Below are positions 43,926 through 52,284 of a stretch of DNA of 64,000 nt, piece by piece; positions within the stretch are counted from its first letter, which is position 1, and every line of letters begins with the position of its first letter. Position numbers and translations under genes: made by a program. The stretch is from Variovorax sp. IB41. Its GTDB lineage: Bacteria > Pseudomonadota > Gammaproteobacteria > Burkholderiales > Burkholderiaceae_C. The stretch covers positions 1,240,001-1,304,000 of the forward strand of contig NZ_JAEFCB010000001.1 of the NCBI RefSeq assembly GCF_016405905.1. Reading direction: 5' to 3'. The notes under the pieces were generated by a model. That model was not told the DNA's origin. It made no database searches and saw only the letters and a list, made by a program, of their open reading frames with translations.

Positions 43926-44399
43926 TCAGGCGAGGGTCTTGGCCGCATCGGCCACGGCGGCGCGAATGCGCACGTAAGTGCCACATCGGCAGATGTTGCC
44001 GGCCATGGCCGAGTCGATCTCGTCCACGCCGGGCTGCTTGCCCTTGGGCAGCGACTTCAGGAACGCGGTCGCGCTCATGATCTGCCCGCTCTGGCAGTAG
44101 CCGCACTGCGCGACGTCGTGCTTGACCCACGCGGCATGCACGGCCGCGCCGACGCGGTCGCTGCCGTCGGTGGCGGCTTCGATGGTGGTGATCTTCTTGC
44201 CCTCGGCGGCGGAGATCGGCGTGATGCAGGAGCGGATCGCCTGGCCGTCCAGGTGCACGGTGCAGGCGCCGCACAGCGCGGCGCCGCAACCGAACTTGGT
44301 GCCGGTCATGCCCAGCGTGTCGCGCAGGGCCCAGAGGATGGGGGTGCCGGGATCGGCATCGACCGTGTGGTCACGGCCATTGACGTGGAGCGTGCTCAT
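43926..44399 (-). CDS. [2Fe-2S] subunit of molybdenum hydroxylase (IorA-like)
   Basis: A 157-residue small subunit. The plant-ferredoxin-type cluster uses Cys38, 43, 46 and 58 (FGCGAALCGACTVHLDG then RSCIT). The second cluster in the helical C-terminal domain uses AQCGYCQSGQIM and NICRCGTYVRI. It passes electrons from molybdopterin toward the cytochrome c encoded upstream. No signal peptide is present, so it must be exported together with the Tat-bearing large subunit. It is 10 bases upstream of the large-subunit gene. Confidence 0.95.
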   Translation of the reverse strand: MSTLHVNGRDHTVDADPGTPILWALRDTLGMTGTKFGCGAALCGACTVHLDGQAIRSCITPISAAEGKKITTIEAATDGSDRVGAAVHAAWVKHDVAQCGYCQSGQIMSATAFLKSLPKGKQPGVDEIDSAMAGNICRCGTYVRIRAAVADAAKTLA

Positions 44400-44445
44400 G
44401 TTCTTTTTCTCCGTGGGTGGTGGTTGTGGGTTGGGTGGAATCCGT

Positions 44446-44796
44446 TTACTTGGCGCCGTCGAGCAGCCACTGCGCGAGCGCCTGCAGGTCGGCATCGGGC
44501 ACCTGGGCCTGCGGCGGCATCGGCATCGCGCCCCACTTGCCCGAGCTGCCGGCCTTGATGCTGGCGGCGAGCTGGGCGGCCGTGCCCTTGCCGTCGCCGT
44601 ACTTCGCGCCGATGTCTTTCCACGACGGGCCGACCACCTTGGTGGCGGGCTGGTGGCATGCGACGCATGAATACTTCTGCGCGAGCGCCAGGCTCGCGTG
44701 GGCATGCTGCGGCCACATGGCGCCCGCGCCGAGGCCCAGAGCGATCGCGATGGACGCGGTGAACGCGGTGATGGAGGCGGTCTTTTCTGTTTTCAT
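44446..44796 (-). CDS. Class I cytochrome c
   Basis: A 116-residue periplasmic cytochrome. The signal peptide is about residues 1-35 (ending AHA before SLALAQ). The haem site is C44-VA-C47-H48 and a Met in GAMPMPP (about 90-95) is the axial ligand. It lies first in the operon before the [2Fe-2S] and Mo subunits and likely takes their electrons, linking substrate oxidation to the respiratory chain. The start codon is directly preceded by three and a half copies of an 8-bp tandem repeat and no Shine-Dalgarno is seen. Confidence 0.92.
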   Translation of the reverse strand: MKTEKTASITAFTASIAIALGLGAGAMWPQHAHASLALAQKYSCVACHQPATKVVGPSWKDIGAKYGDGKGTAAQLAASIKAGSSGKWGAMPMPPQAQVPDADLQALAQWLLDGAK

Positions 44797-44828
44797 CGTG
44801 GAATCGTGGAATCGTGGAATCGTGGGAA
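44797..44828. repeat. 8-bp tandem repeat abutting the cytochrome c start codon
   Basis: CGTGGAAT occurs three times in tandem (44797-44820) plus a degenerate fourth copy (CGTGGGAA). On the coding strand this reads ATTCCACG repeated up to the ATG, occupying the place of the ribosome binding site. Copy-number change would alter leader length and could change expression. Confidence 0.85.
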
Positions 44829-45039
44829 GAGGAGATTTGTCGGAATCAACGGATGGCCCTCGGCGCATGACACCCCATGCACGCCGGCACATCGCGGGCC
44901 AGTGTCGGGCGAAGACCCTTCGGCCGTTTGCCCAATCCGCGCGTGTTCTTGCCTGAAACAACGAGACTGCGCCGTCAACGCGTGGCACACGAAATGCGCG
45001 AGCTAGACTTTTTCGTTGGCGTCATTCGAAAGGATTCAG

Positions 45040-45966
45040 ATGGAAGTGGCACAGCCGGCGAAGCAAGAGGCATCGGGCGTTCCAGGCGTTCTGGGCGACC
45101 TGGCGCATGCGGTCGCACGCATCGCGCAGAGCGACGGCGACTACCTCACGGCCATTCCCGAGCTCTCCGTGCACCGCCGCAGCGCGACGACGGAGCCCAT
45201 GCACTGCCTCTACGGCTTCGGCGTCGGCATCACGGTGAGCGGACAAAAGCGCGTGGCGCTCGGCGAAGAGGTGTTCGACTATTCGGCAGGCCAGTCGCTC
45301 CTGACGACGGCCGACCTGCCCGTGGTGACGCACATCACCCGCGCGAGCGCCGCGCAGCCCTTCATGGGCCTCATGCTGCGGCTCGACCCGCGCGCCATCG
45401 TGCAGGCCGCCGCCGAGATGGCCTTGCCGCAGCCGACCCGGGATTGCAGCTACCGCGCCATGTCGCTCGGCGATCTCGACCCCACGCTGCTCGGCGCGGT
45501 GACGCGGCTCGTCGCGCTGCTCGACGAGCCTCGGCTGATGCCGCAGCTCGCGCCGCTGCTGCAGCGCGAGATCCTCGTGCGGCTGCTGGCCGGGCGCCAT
45601 GGCCCGCAGCTGCAGCGCCTCGTGGCGATCGGCTCGCCGAGCCAGCAGGTGGTGCAGAGCATGGCCTGGCTCAAGATGAATTTCACGCAGCCCGTGCTCG
45701 CGGACGACCTGGCCGCTTCCGTGCACATGAGCCCCTCGACCTTCAGGCAGCACTTTCGCGCCGTGGCGGGCATGAGCCCGATGCAGTACCTGAAGCAACT
45801 GCGCCTGCAGGAAGCGCGGCAGCTGATGCTGAACCAGGGCATCGATGCCGGCACCGCGGGCGTGCGCGTGGGCTACGAAAGCGCCTCGCAGTTCAGCCGC
45901 GAATACGCGCGCCTGTTCGGCGCGCCGCCGCTGCGCGACATCCGGCGGATGCGCGAAACGACCTGA
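45040..45966 (+). CDS. AraC family transcriptional regulator (AraC_N type)
   Basis: A 308-residue regulator starting at the ATG at 45040, which has AAAGGA at the right spacing. The N-terminal AraC_N domain (about 25-190) includes [19 protein letters not shown] and [22 protein letters not shown]. The C-terminal AraC HTH pair (about 205-300) includes [28 protein letters not shown] and [18 protein letters not shown]. It diverges from the cytochrome/Mo-enzyme operon across 243 bases and is its likely regulator, as is common for such aldehyde dehydrogenase operons. Confidence 0.9.
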   Translation: MEVAQPAKQEASGVPGVLGDLAHAVARIAQSDGDYLTAIPELSVHRRSATTEPMHCLYGFGVGITVSGQKRVALGEEVFDYSAGQSLLTTADLPVVTHITRASAAQPFMGLMLRLDPRAIVQAAAEMALPQPTRDCSYRAMSLGDLDPTLLGAVTRLVALLDEPRLMPQLAPLLQREILVRLLAGRHGPQLQRLVAIGSPSQQVVQSMAWLKMNFTQPVLADDLAASVHMSPSTFRQHFRAVAGMSPMQYLKQLRLQEARQLMLNQGIDAGTAGVRVGYESASQFSREYARLFGAPPLRDIRRMRETT

Positions 45967-46031
45967 GCCGCCGGGGCCATCCGCGCCCTCCCCGCCGAGC
46001 GGCACGCGCCATTTGCTACCCTCGGCGCACC

Positions 46032-47062
46032 ATGTCTCCCAGTTCCGCATCGGCCGCCGAGGCCGCTCCTTCGGCAATGTCTGCCGCTGCGCTTTCCGTT
46101 CCGCCGCGCTACGTCGCGCTCGCCGGCCCCACCGCCTCCGGCAAGACCGCAGCCGCGCTCGCCCTCGCACGGCTGCAGCCGGTGGAAATCATCTCGGTCG
46201 ATTCCGCATTGGTCTACCGCGGCATGGACATCGGCACGGCCAAGCCCACGGCGGCCGAGCAGGCAGCCGTGCCGCACCACTTCATCGATATCCTCGATGC
46301 GCGCGAGAGCTACAGCGCCGCCGCCTTCGTGGCCGATGCGACGCGGCTCATCGACGAGATCCGCGCACGCGGCGCGCTGCCGCTGCTGGTGGGCGGCACG
46401 ATGCTGTATTTCAAGGCGCTGTTCGACGGCATCGATGCGATGCCCGCTGCCGACTCTGCGGTGCGCGCGCGCATCGACGCGGAAGCCGCCGAGCGGGGAT
46501 GGCCCGCGATGCATGCACGGCTCGCCGAAGTCGATCCAGTCACCGCCGCACGCCTCGCGCCGCAAGACAGCCAGCGCATCCAGCGCGCGCTCGAGGTGTG
46601 GGAGAGCAGCGGCCAGCCACTTTCCAGCTTTCATGCGAGCGACAACAAAACCGCCAATGCCGTGGACGGCGGCGTGCTCTTCTCGCTTGAACCCACCGAT
46701 CGCGCGTGGTTGCATTCGCGCATCGCCGACCGCTTCGATGCGATGCTCGCAGCGGGCTTTCTCGATGAAGTGAAAGCACTGCGCGCGCGCGGCGACCTCT
46801 CGACCGACCTGCCTTCGATGCGCTGCGTCGGCTACCGCCAGGCGTGGGAAATGCTCGATGCCTGCGGCACCGCCGCGCCCGACGCCAAGGCCATGGATGA
46901 CCTGCGCGAACGCGGCATCGCCGCCACGCGCCAGCTCGCCAAGCGACAGATCACCTGGCTGCGCAGCATGCCGCAGCGCACCGTGATCGCCTGCGACGCG
47001 CCCGGCGCGGTGCAGACCGCCGTTCAACTGATCGCCAAGACCACCCTTACCACTTCGCCCGG

Positions 47063-47066
<4 letters not shown>
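46032..47066 (+). CDS. miaA: tRNA dimethylallyltransferase
   Basis: MiaA adds a dimethylallyl group to A37 of UNN-decoding tRNAs. It has 344 residues. The P-loop is GPTASGKT at 32-39, preceded by about 20 extra N-terminal residues; an ATG at 46077 is an alternative start. Further motifs: [38 protein letters not shown], and [11 protein letters not shown] followed by [12 protein letters not shown]. It overlaps the ABC ATPase gene by four bases. mutL and miaA are neighbours in many proteobacteria; here 5.7 kb separates them. Confidence 0.96.
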
Positions 47067-47713
<647 letters not shown>

Positions 47714-47719
47714 AGCAAC

Positions 47720-48676
47720 TTACGCGAGCAGCGCCGCGAAGCGCGACAGGTCAACGTTGCCGCCGCTGATCACGATGCCCACGCGCTTCCCGGCAATGGC
47801 CTGGCCCGCGGCGATGGCGCCCGCGAACGCGAGGCACCCCGTCGGTTCCACCACCATCTTCATGCGCTCGGCGAAGAAGCGCATCGCCTCCACGAGCTGG
47901 TCGTCGGTCACGGTGAAGATGTCGTCCACGTCGCGCTGGATGATGCCGAACGTGTACTGGCCCAGGTGCTGCGTCTGCGCGCCGTCGGCGATGGTCTTGG
48001 GCGTTTCGATGTGCACGATCTTCCCCGTGCGAAACGACTGTTGCCCGTCGTTGCCTGCCTCGGGCTCCACGCCGTAGACCTTGCAATCGGGCGAGAGCGC
48101 CCGCGCCGACAGCGCCGAGCCCGAGAGTAGCCCGCCGCCGCCCAGGCACACGAACAGGTGATCGAGCGGCCCCGTCTCCTCGATGAGCTCCTTCACCGCC
48201 GTGCCCTGGCCCGAGAGCACGTCGGGGTGGTCGTAGGGCGGAATCATCGTCATGCCTCGCTCTTGCGCGAGCTGTTTGGTGAGCGCCTCGCGGTCTTCGG
48301 TGAAGCGGTCGTACATCACCACTTCGGCGCCGTAGCCCTTGGTGGCCGCGACCTTGGCGGCCGGTGCGTCCTTGGGCATGACGATCACGGCCGGCATCGA
48401 CAGGAGGCGCGCCGACAGCGCGATGGCCTGCGCGTGGTTGCCCGACGAAAACGCGATGACGCCGCCCTTGCGCTGCGCCGCATCGAACCTGGAAAGCGCA
48501 TTGAACGCGCCGCGGAACTTGAACGCGCCCATGCGCTGGAAGTTCTCGCACTTGAAGAAGAACTGCGCGCCCCACCGTTCGTTGGCGGTGGTCGATTGCA
48601 GCACCGGCGTGCGGTGGGCATGGCCTTCGAGCCGCGCGGCCGCGGCGGTGACGTCGTCGTAGGTAGGGAGTTGCAT
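47720..48676 (-). CDS. Threonine/serine dehydratase-like PLP enzyme
   Basis: A 318-residue fold-type II PLP enzyme. The PLP Lys is about K53 in GAFKFRGAFNAL. Other features: SSGNHAQAIALSARL, VIVMPKDAPAAKVAA, and the phosphate-binding GGGGLLSG. No C-terminal ACT domain is present, so it is a catabolic-type dehydratase, serine racemase or threo-3-hydroxyaspartate ammonia-lyase; sequence by eye cannot separate these. It is convergent with the ABC ATPase gene and divergent from a GntR gene. Confidence 0.9.
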   Translation of the reverse strand: MQLPTYDDVTAAAARLEGHAHRTPVLQSTTANERWGAQFFFKCENFQRMGAFKFRGAFNALSRFDAAQRKGGVIAFSSGNHAQAIALSARLLSMPAVIVMPKDAPAAKVAATKGYGAEVVMYDRFTEDREALTKQLAQERGMTMIPPYDHPDVLSGQGTAVKELIEETGPLDHLFVCLGGGGLLSGSALSARALSPDCKVYGVEPEAGNDGQQSFRTGKIVHIETPKTIADGAQTQHLGQYTFGIIQRDVDDIFTVTDDQLVEAMRFFAERMKMVVEPTGCLAFAGAIAAGQAIAGKRVGIVISGGNVDLSRFAALLA

Positions 48677-48758
48677 GGGTCGAGCTTAGCGAAGGCTTAC
48701 GTTCTTTTGCAGCCCCCGTCGGTAAAAACCCGGGATACGCAACGGCCCGGATCTTCGT

Positions 48759-48774
48759 ACTCTGTATACAGAGT
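48759..48774. promoter_or_regulatory. Perfect palindromic operator of the GntR gene
   Basis: ACTCTGTATACAGAGT is a perfect 16-bp palindrome 16 bases before the GntR start codon. Its TGTATACA core has the form recognised by FCD-type GntR regulators, so autoregulation of this operon is likely. Confidence 0.75.
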
Positions 48775-48790
48775 TCAAAGAAAGCCGCCC

Positions 48791-49507
48791 ATGCCCGCCC
48801 AGCTCGTCAGCATCGAAGTCGCGCCCGACCTCGTCGACCAGGTCTACCGCGCGCTGCTCGGCGCCATCAGCAGCGGCTCGCTGGCGCCGGGCGAGCGCAT
48901 CACGCAGGAAGACATCGCGCAGCGCCTGTCGGTGTCGCGCCAGCCGGTGCTGCAGGCGCTGCGCCTCCTGAAGAAAGACGGCTTCGTGCACGACGCGCCC
49001 GGCCGCGGCGTGCTGGTGGCGCCGCTCGATGCCGAGGGCATGCGCCACATCTACCAGGTGCGCGGCGTGCTCGACGTGCTGGCCGCGCGGCTCGCGGCGC
49101 AGCAGCGTTTTCGCATCGACGCGAAGCTCATCGAGCGCGGCCGGCGCGCCGCGCGCGGGCGCAACGTCGAAGCCATGATCGATGCCGACGTGGCCTTTCA
49201 CCGCGCGATCTACGACGCCTCGGGCAACCCGCTGATCGGCCAGAGCGCCGATCCGCACTGGCGGCACCTTCGCCGCGCGATGGGCGCGGTGCTGCAGGCC
49301 GAGCCCCAGCGCGAGTCGCTCTGGGACGAGCACGAAGCCATCGCCAACGCCATCGCCGCGGGCAACGCGGACCGCGCCGCGCGCCTGAGCGAAGAGCACG
49401 TCGCGCAGGCCAGCGACGCACTGGCGCGGCGCCTGACGGAACAGCAGGCCCGCAACGCACCCACCCACACCCTCCCTCACAAAGCCCACAAAGGAGACAA
49501 GGCATGA
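48791..49507 (+). CDS. GntR family transcriptional regulator (FCD type)
   Basis: A 238-residue regulator. The winged helix (about 10-78) is VYRALLGAISSGSLAPGERI, then EDIAQRLSVSRQPVLQALRLLKKDGFV, typical GntR. The FCD effector domain (about 85-225) carries the metal/ligand His and Asp residues in IDADVAFHRAIYDASGN and WDEHEAIANAIAAGN. Its stop overlaps the dioxygenase start by four bases, so it controls and is expressed with the two enzyme genes downstream. Confidence 0.92.
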   Translation: MPAQLVSIEVAPDLVDQVYRALLGAISSGSLAPGERITQEDIAQRLSVSRQPVLQALRLLKKDGFVHDAPGRGVLVAPLDAEGMRHIYQVRGVLDVLAARLAAQQRFRIDAKLIERGRRAARGRNVEAMIDADVAFHRAIYDASGNPLIGQSADPHWRHLRRAMGAVLQAEPQRESLWDEHEAIANAIAAGNADRAARLSEEHVAQASDALARRLTEQQARNAPTHTLPHKAHKGDKA

Positions 49508-50379
49508 AGCTGACCCCCGAGCAACGCGCGCAGTTCGAGCGCGACGGCTACCTGTTCTTCCCCGGCCATTTCTCGCCCGAAGAAACCAGGGCGCTGACCG
49601 ATGCGGTGCCCGATCTCTACAGCAAGCGCGAGGCCTTCAACGTGCGCGAGAAAGGCTCCGACGCCGTGCGCACGAACTTCGCCGCGCACCTGATCAGCGA
49701 GCCCTTCGCCAGGCTCGCGCGCCATCCGCGCATGGTCGGCCCGGTGATGGACCTCTTCGAGGAAGAGGTCTACATGCACCAGTTCAAGATCAATGGAAAG
49801 ATGGCCTTCGAAGGCCAGGTGTGGCAGTGGCACCAGGACTACGGCACCTGGCTCAACGACGACCTCATGCCCACCGAGCGCGCGATGAACGTCGCGATTT
49901 TTCTGGACGACGTGAACGAGCACAACGGACCGCTGATGTTCATTCCAGGCAGCCACCGCAAGGGCGTGGTCGATGCCAGGCACGACCTCACCACCACGAG
50001 CTATCCGCTCTGGACGGTGGACAACGACCTGATCGCCCAGCTGGTGGACCGCGCGGGCGGCAAGGAGGGCGGCATCGTCTCGCCCAAGGGCCCGGCCGGT
50101 TCGATGATCCTTTTCCACAGCTGCCTCGTGCATGCATCGGGCAGCAACCTCTCGCCCTTCAACCGCGTGGCGGTGTACCTGAGCCTGTGCGCCGTCAGCA
50201 ACCACATCCGTCGCCACAAGCGGCCCGAGTACATCGCGCACAGAAACTTCACGCCCATCGAGATGCTGCCCGACGACTGCCTCCTGAAGCCCTATCCGGT
50301 CGATGTGCCCTGGAAGCACGGCCTGCCCGAGAGCGCGCTGCAGACTTCGCTCGACGTGCGCGACACCGCGGAGGCCTGA
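49504..50379 (+). CDS. Phytanoyl-CoA dioxygenase family protein, EctD-like
   Basis: A 291-residue Fe(II)/2-oxoglutarate dioxygenase. The iron-binding facial triad is H110-x-D112 (WQWHQDYGTW) and H210 (CLVHASGSN), with Arg221 likely binding 2-oxoglutarate. The stretch WQWHQDYGTWLNDDLMP followed by NGPLMFIPGSHRKG closely mirrors ectoine hydroxylase (EctD). No ectoine synthesis genes are present in the window; the partners are a GntR regulator and a SAF-domain dehydrogenase, so hydroxylation of another small polar compound, for catabolism, is more likely. Confidence 0.87.
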   Translation: MKLTPEQRAQFERDGYLFFPGHFSPEETRALTDAVPDLYSKREAFNVREKGSDAVRTNFAAHLISEPFARLARHPRMVGPVMDLFEEEVYMHQFKINGKMAFEGQVWQWHQDYGTWLNDDLMPTERAMNVAIFLDDVNEHNGPLMFIPGSHRKGVVDARHDLTTTSYPLWTVDNDLIAQLVDRAGGKEGGIVSPKGPAGSMILFHSCLVHASGSNLSPFNRVAVYLSLCAVSNHIRRHKRPEYIAHRNFTPIEMLPDDCLLKPYPVDVPWKHGLPESALQTSLDVRDTAEA

Positions 50380-50383
50380 CCCC

Positions 50384-51745
50384 ATGAGCCTCCACACCCG
50401 CCTGCAGCAGCGCGCCGCCGAAGGCCGCCCCATCCGCATCGGCCTGATCGGCGCCGGCAAGTTCGGCGCGATGTACCTCGCGCAGATCCCGCGCACGCCC
50501 GGCGTGCAGCTCGTCGCGATCGCCGACCTGTCGCCCGATGCGGCGCGCGTGAACCTCGCGCGCGTCAGCTGGAAGCCAGAGCGCAGCGCCGCGGGCTCGG
50601 TGCAGGAAGCGCTGAAGACCGGCGCCACCTGGATCACCGACGACTGGCAGGCCGTGACGCGCGAGCCCTCCATCGACATCGTGGTCGAGTGCACCGGCAA
50701 CCCGGTCGCCGCCGTGGACCATTGCCTGGATGCCTTCGCGCACGGCAAGCACGTGGTCAACGTGACGGTGGAGGCCGATGCCTTCTGCGGCCCGCTGCTC
50801 GCGCACAAGGCGCAGCAGGCCGGCGTGATCTATTCGCTGGCGTTCGGCGACCAGCCCGCGCTCATCTGCGACCTGGTCGACTGGGCGCGCACCTGCGGCT
50901 TTCCGGTGGTGGCGGCCGGGCGCGGCCACAAGTGGCTGCCGCACTTCACCGAATCGACGCCCGAGACCGTGTGGGGCAACTACGGCCTCACGCCCGAGCA
51001 GGCGCTGCGCGGCGGGCTCAACCCGAAGATGTTCAACAGCTTTCTGGACGGCTCCAAGCCGTCGATCGAAAGCTCGGCGGTGGCCAACGCCACCGGCCTT
51101 ACCGTGCCGTCGGACGGCCTCCTCTACCCGCCCGCGAGCGTGGAAGACATTCCCTTCGTCACCCGTCCGCGCAGCGAAGGCGGCGTGCTCGAGCGCAAGG
51201 GCATGGTCGAGGTGATCTCCTCGCTCGAAGCCGATGGCCGCAAGATTCCCTACGACATCCGCATGGGCGTGTGGGTCACCGTCGAGGCCGAGACCGACTA
51301 CATCAAGAACTGCTTCGAGGAATACAACGCCCACACCGACCCGAGCGGGCGCTACTTCACGCTCTACAAACGCTGGCACCTGATCGGCCTGGAGGTCGGC
51401 ATGTCGGTGGCGAGCGTGGCGCTGCGCGGCGAGGCGACCGGCGTGGCCACCTGCTGGAACGCCGACGTGGTCGCCACCGCCAAGCGCGACCTCGCGGCCG
51501 GCGAAATGCTCGACGGCGAAGGCGGCTACACCGTGTGGGGCAAGCTGCTGCCGGCCGATCGGTCGCTGCGCCTGGGCGGCCTGCCGCTGGGCCTGGCGCA
51601 CAACGTCAAGCTCGTGCGGCCGGTGAAGAAGGGCCAGAGCCTCGGCTGGGCCGACGTGGCGATCGACACCTCGACCGCCGCCTATCGCCTGCGCCACGAG
51701 ATGGAAAGCATGTTCTCCGCCTCCGTCAACGAGAAGGCAGCCTAA
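50384..51745 (+). CDS. Homoserine dehydrogenase-like oxidoreductase with C-terminal SAF domain
   Basis: A 453-residue protein fitting COG4091. The N-terminal Rossmann fold (about 15-175) has IGLIGAGKFGAMYLAQI and VVECTGNPVAAVDHCL. The middle part is a dehydrogenase-like catalytic domain with FTLYKRWHLIGLE. The C-terminal SAF domain (about 365-430, TAKRDLAAGEMLDGEGGYTV) is shared with sialic acid synthases and altronate dehydratases and often binds sugar or amino ligands. It is encoded four bases after the EctD-like gene and probably acts on its product. Confidence 0.88.
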   Translation: MSLHTRLQQRAAEGRPIRIGLIGAGKFGAMYLAQIPRTPGVQLVAIADLSPDAARVNLARVSWKPERSAAGSVQEALKTGATWITDDWQAVTREPSIDIVVECTGNPVAAVDHCLDAFAHGKHVVNVTVEADAFCGPLLAHKAQQAGVIYSLAFGDQPALICDLVDWARTCGFPVVAAGRGHKWLPHFTESTPETVWGNYGLTPEQALRGGLNPKMFNSFLDGSKPSIESSAVANATGLTVPSDGLLYPPASVEDIPFVTRPRSEGGVLERKGMVEVISSLEADGRKIPYDIRMGVWVTVEAETDYIKNCFEEYNAHTDPSGRYFTLYKRWHLIGLEVGMSVASVALRGEATGVATCWNADVVATAKRDLAAGEMLDGEGGYTVWGKLLPADRSLRLGGLPLGLAHNVKLVRPVKKGQSLGWADVAIDTSTAAYRLRHEMESMFSASVNEKAA

Positions 51746-51834
51746 AGGCGTACCAGACGAAAGACGTAGGTAGCGCAACCGTTGCGCCAAACGGCAATCG
51801 CGTAAAAAATAATCTGCGCGGCACGGACCTTCCG

Positions 51835-51861
51835 TGTCGAAATGACCGGCTGCGGACCGTC
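51835..51861 (+). promoter_or_regulatory. ECF42-type promoter
   Basis: TGTCGA (51835-51840) and CGTC (51858-51861), separated by 17 bases, lie 52 bases before the DGPF gene. They match the ECF42 consensus reported for Streptomyces venezuelae (TGTCGA at -35, CGA/TC at -10). The sigma factor encoded two genes on would therefore activate its own operon. Confidence 0.7.
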
Positions 51862-51912
51862 ATTGTGGTGAGCGATCTTGCTCAGCAAGCTTTTCCTTCA
51901 CGGAGAGACACC

Positions 51913-52284
51913 ATGCAGTACATGTTGATGTTCTATCAGCCCGCGGCCGAATTCGAACAGCGCGACGACGCGTCATCCCAGGCCTACCGGTCCAGCTGGA
52001 TCGCGTACGCCGATGCGGTGCGCCAGTCGGGCGTTGCCCTCGGCGGCCACGGCCTCTTCCCGCCCATGACCGGCACCACGCTGCGCATCCGCGGCGACAA
52101 GCGCCAGGTGCAGGACGGCCCCTTTGCCGACACCAAGGAGCAGCTGGGCGGCTACTTCGTGGTCGATGTGCCCGACCTGGACGCCGCGCTCGAATGGGCG
52201 GCGCGCGCGCCCTGCGCCGCCAGCGGGGGCGTGGAGGTGCGGCCGGTCTTCATGGCCACAGCGGCTACTGCGGCTACAGCGTGA
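51913..52284 (+). CDS. DGPF/YCII-related domain protein
   Basis: A 123-residue small protein of the DGPF family, dimeric ferredoxin-like fold. The signature DGPFADTKEQLGGYFVVDV spans about residues 70-88, and the N-terminus MLMFYQP is typical. DGPF proteins are the hallmark partners of ECF42 sigma factors, to which this gene is coupled by a GTGA overlap. Their role is unknown; they may act as sensors or enzymes in an oxidative or antibiotic response. GGAGAG precedes the ATG. Confidence 0.92.
   Translation: MQYMLMFYQPAAEFEQRDDASSQAYRSSWIAYADAVRQSGVALGGHGLFPPMTGTTLRIRGDKRQVQDGPFADTKEQLGGYFVVDVPDLDAALEWAARAPCAASGGVEVRPVFMATAATAATA

Noticed and set aside
49504..50379. Calling the dioxygenase ectoine hydroxylase (ectD)
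   Set aside because: Motifs are similar but not identical and ectABC is absent from the window.
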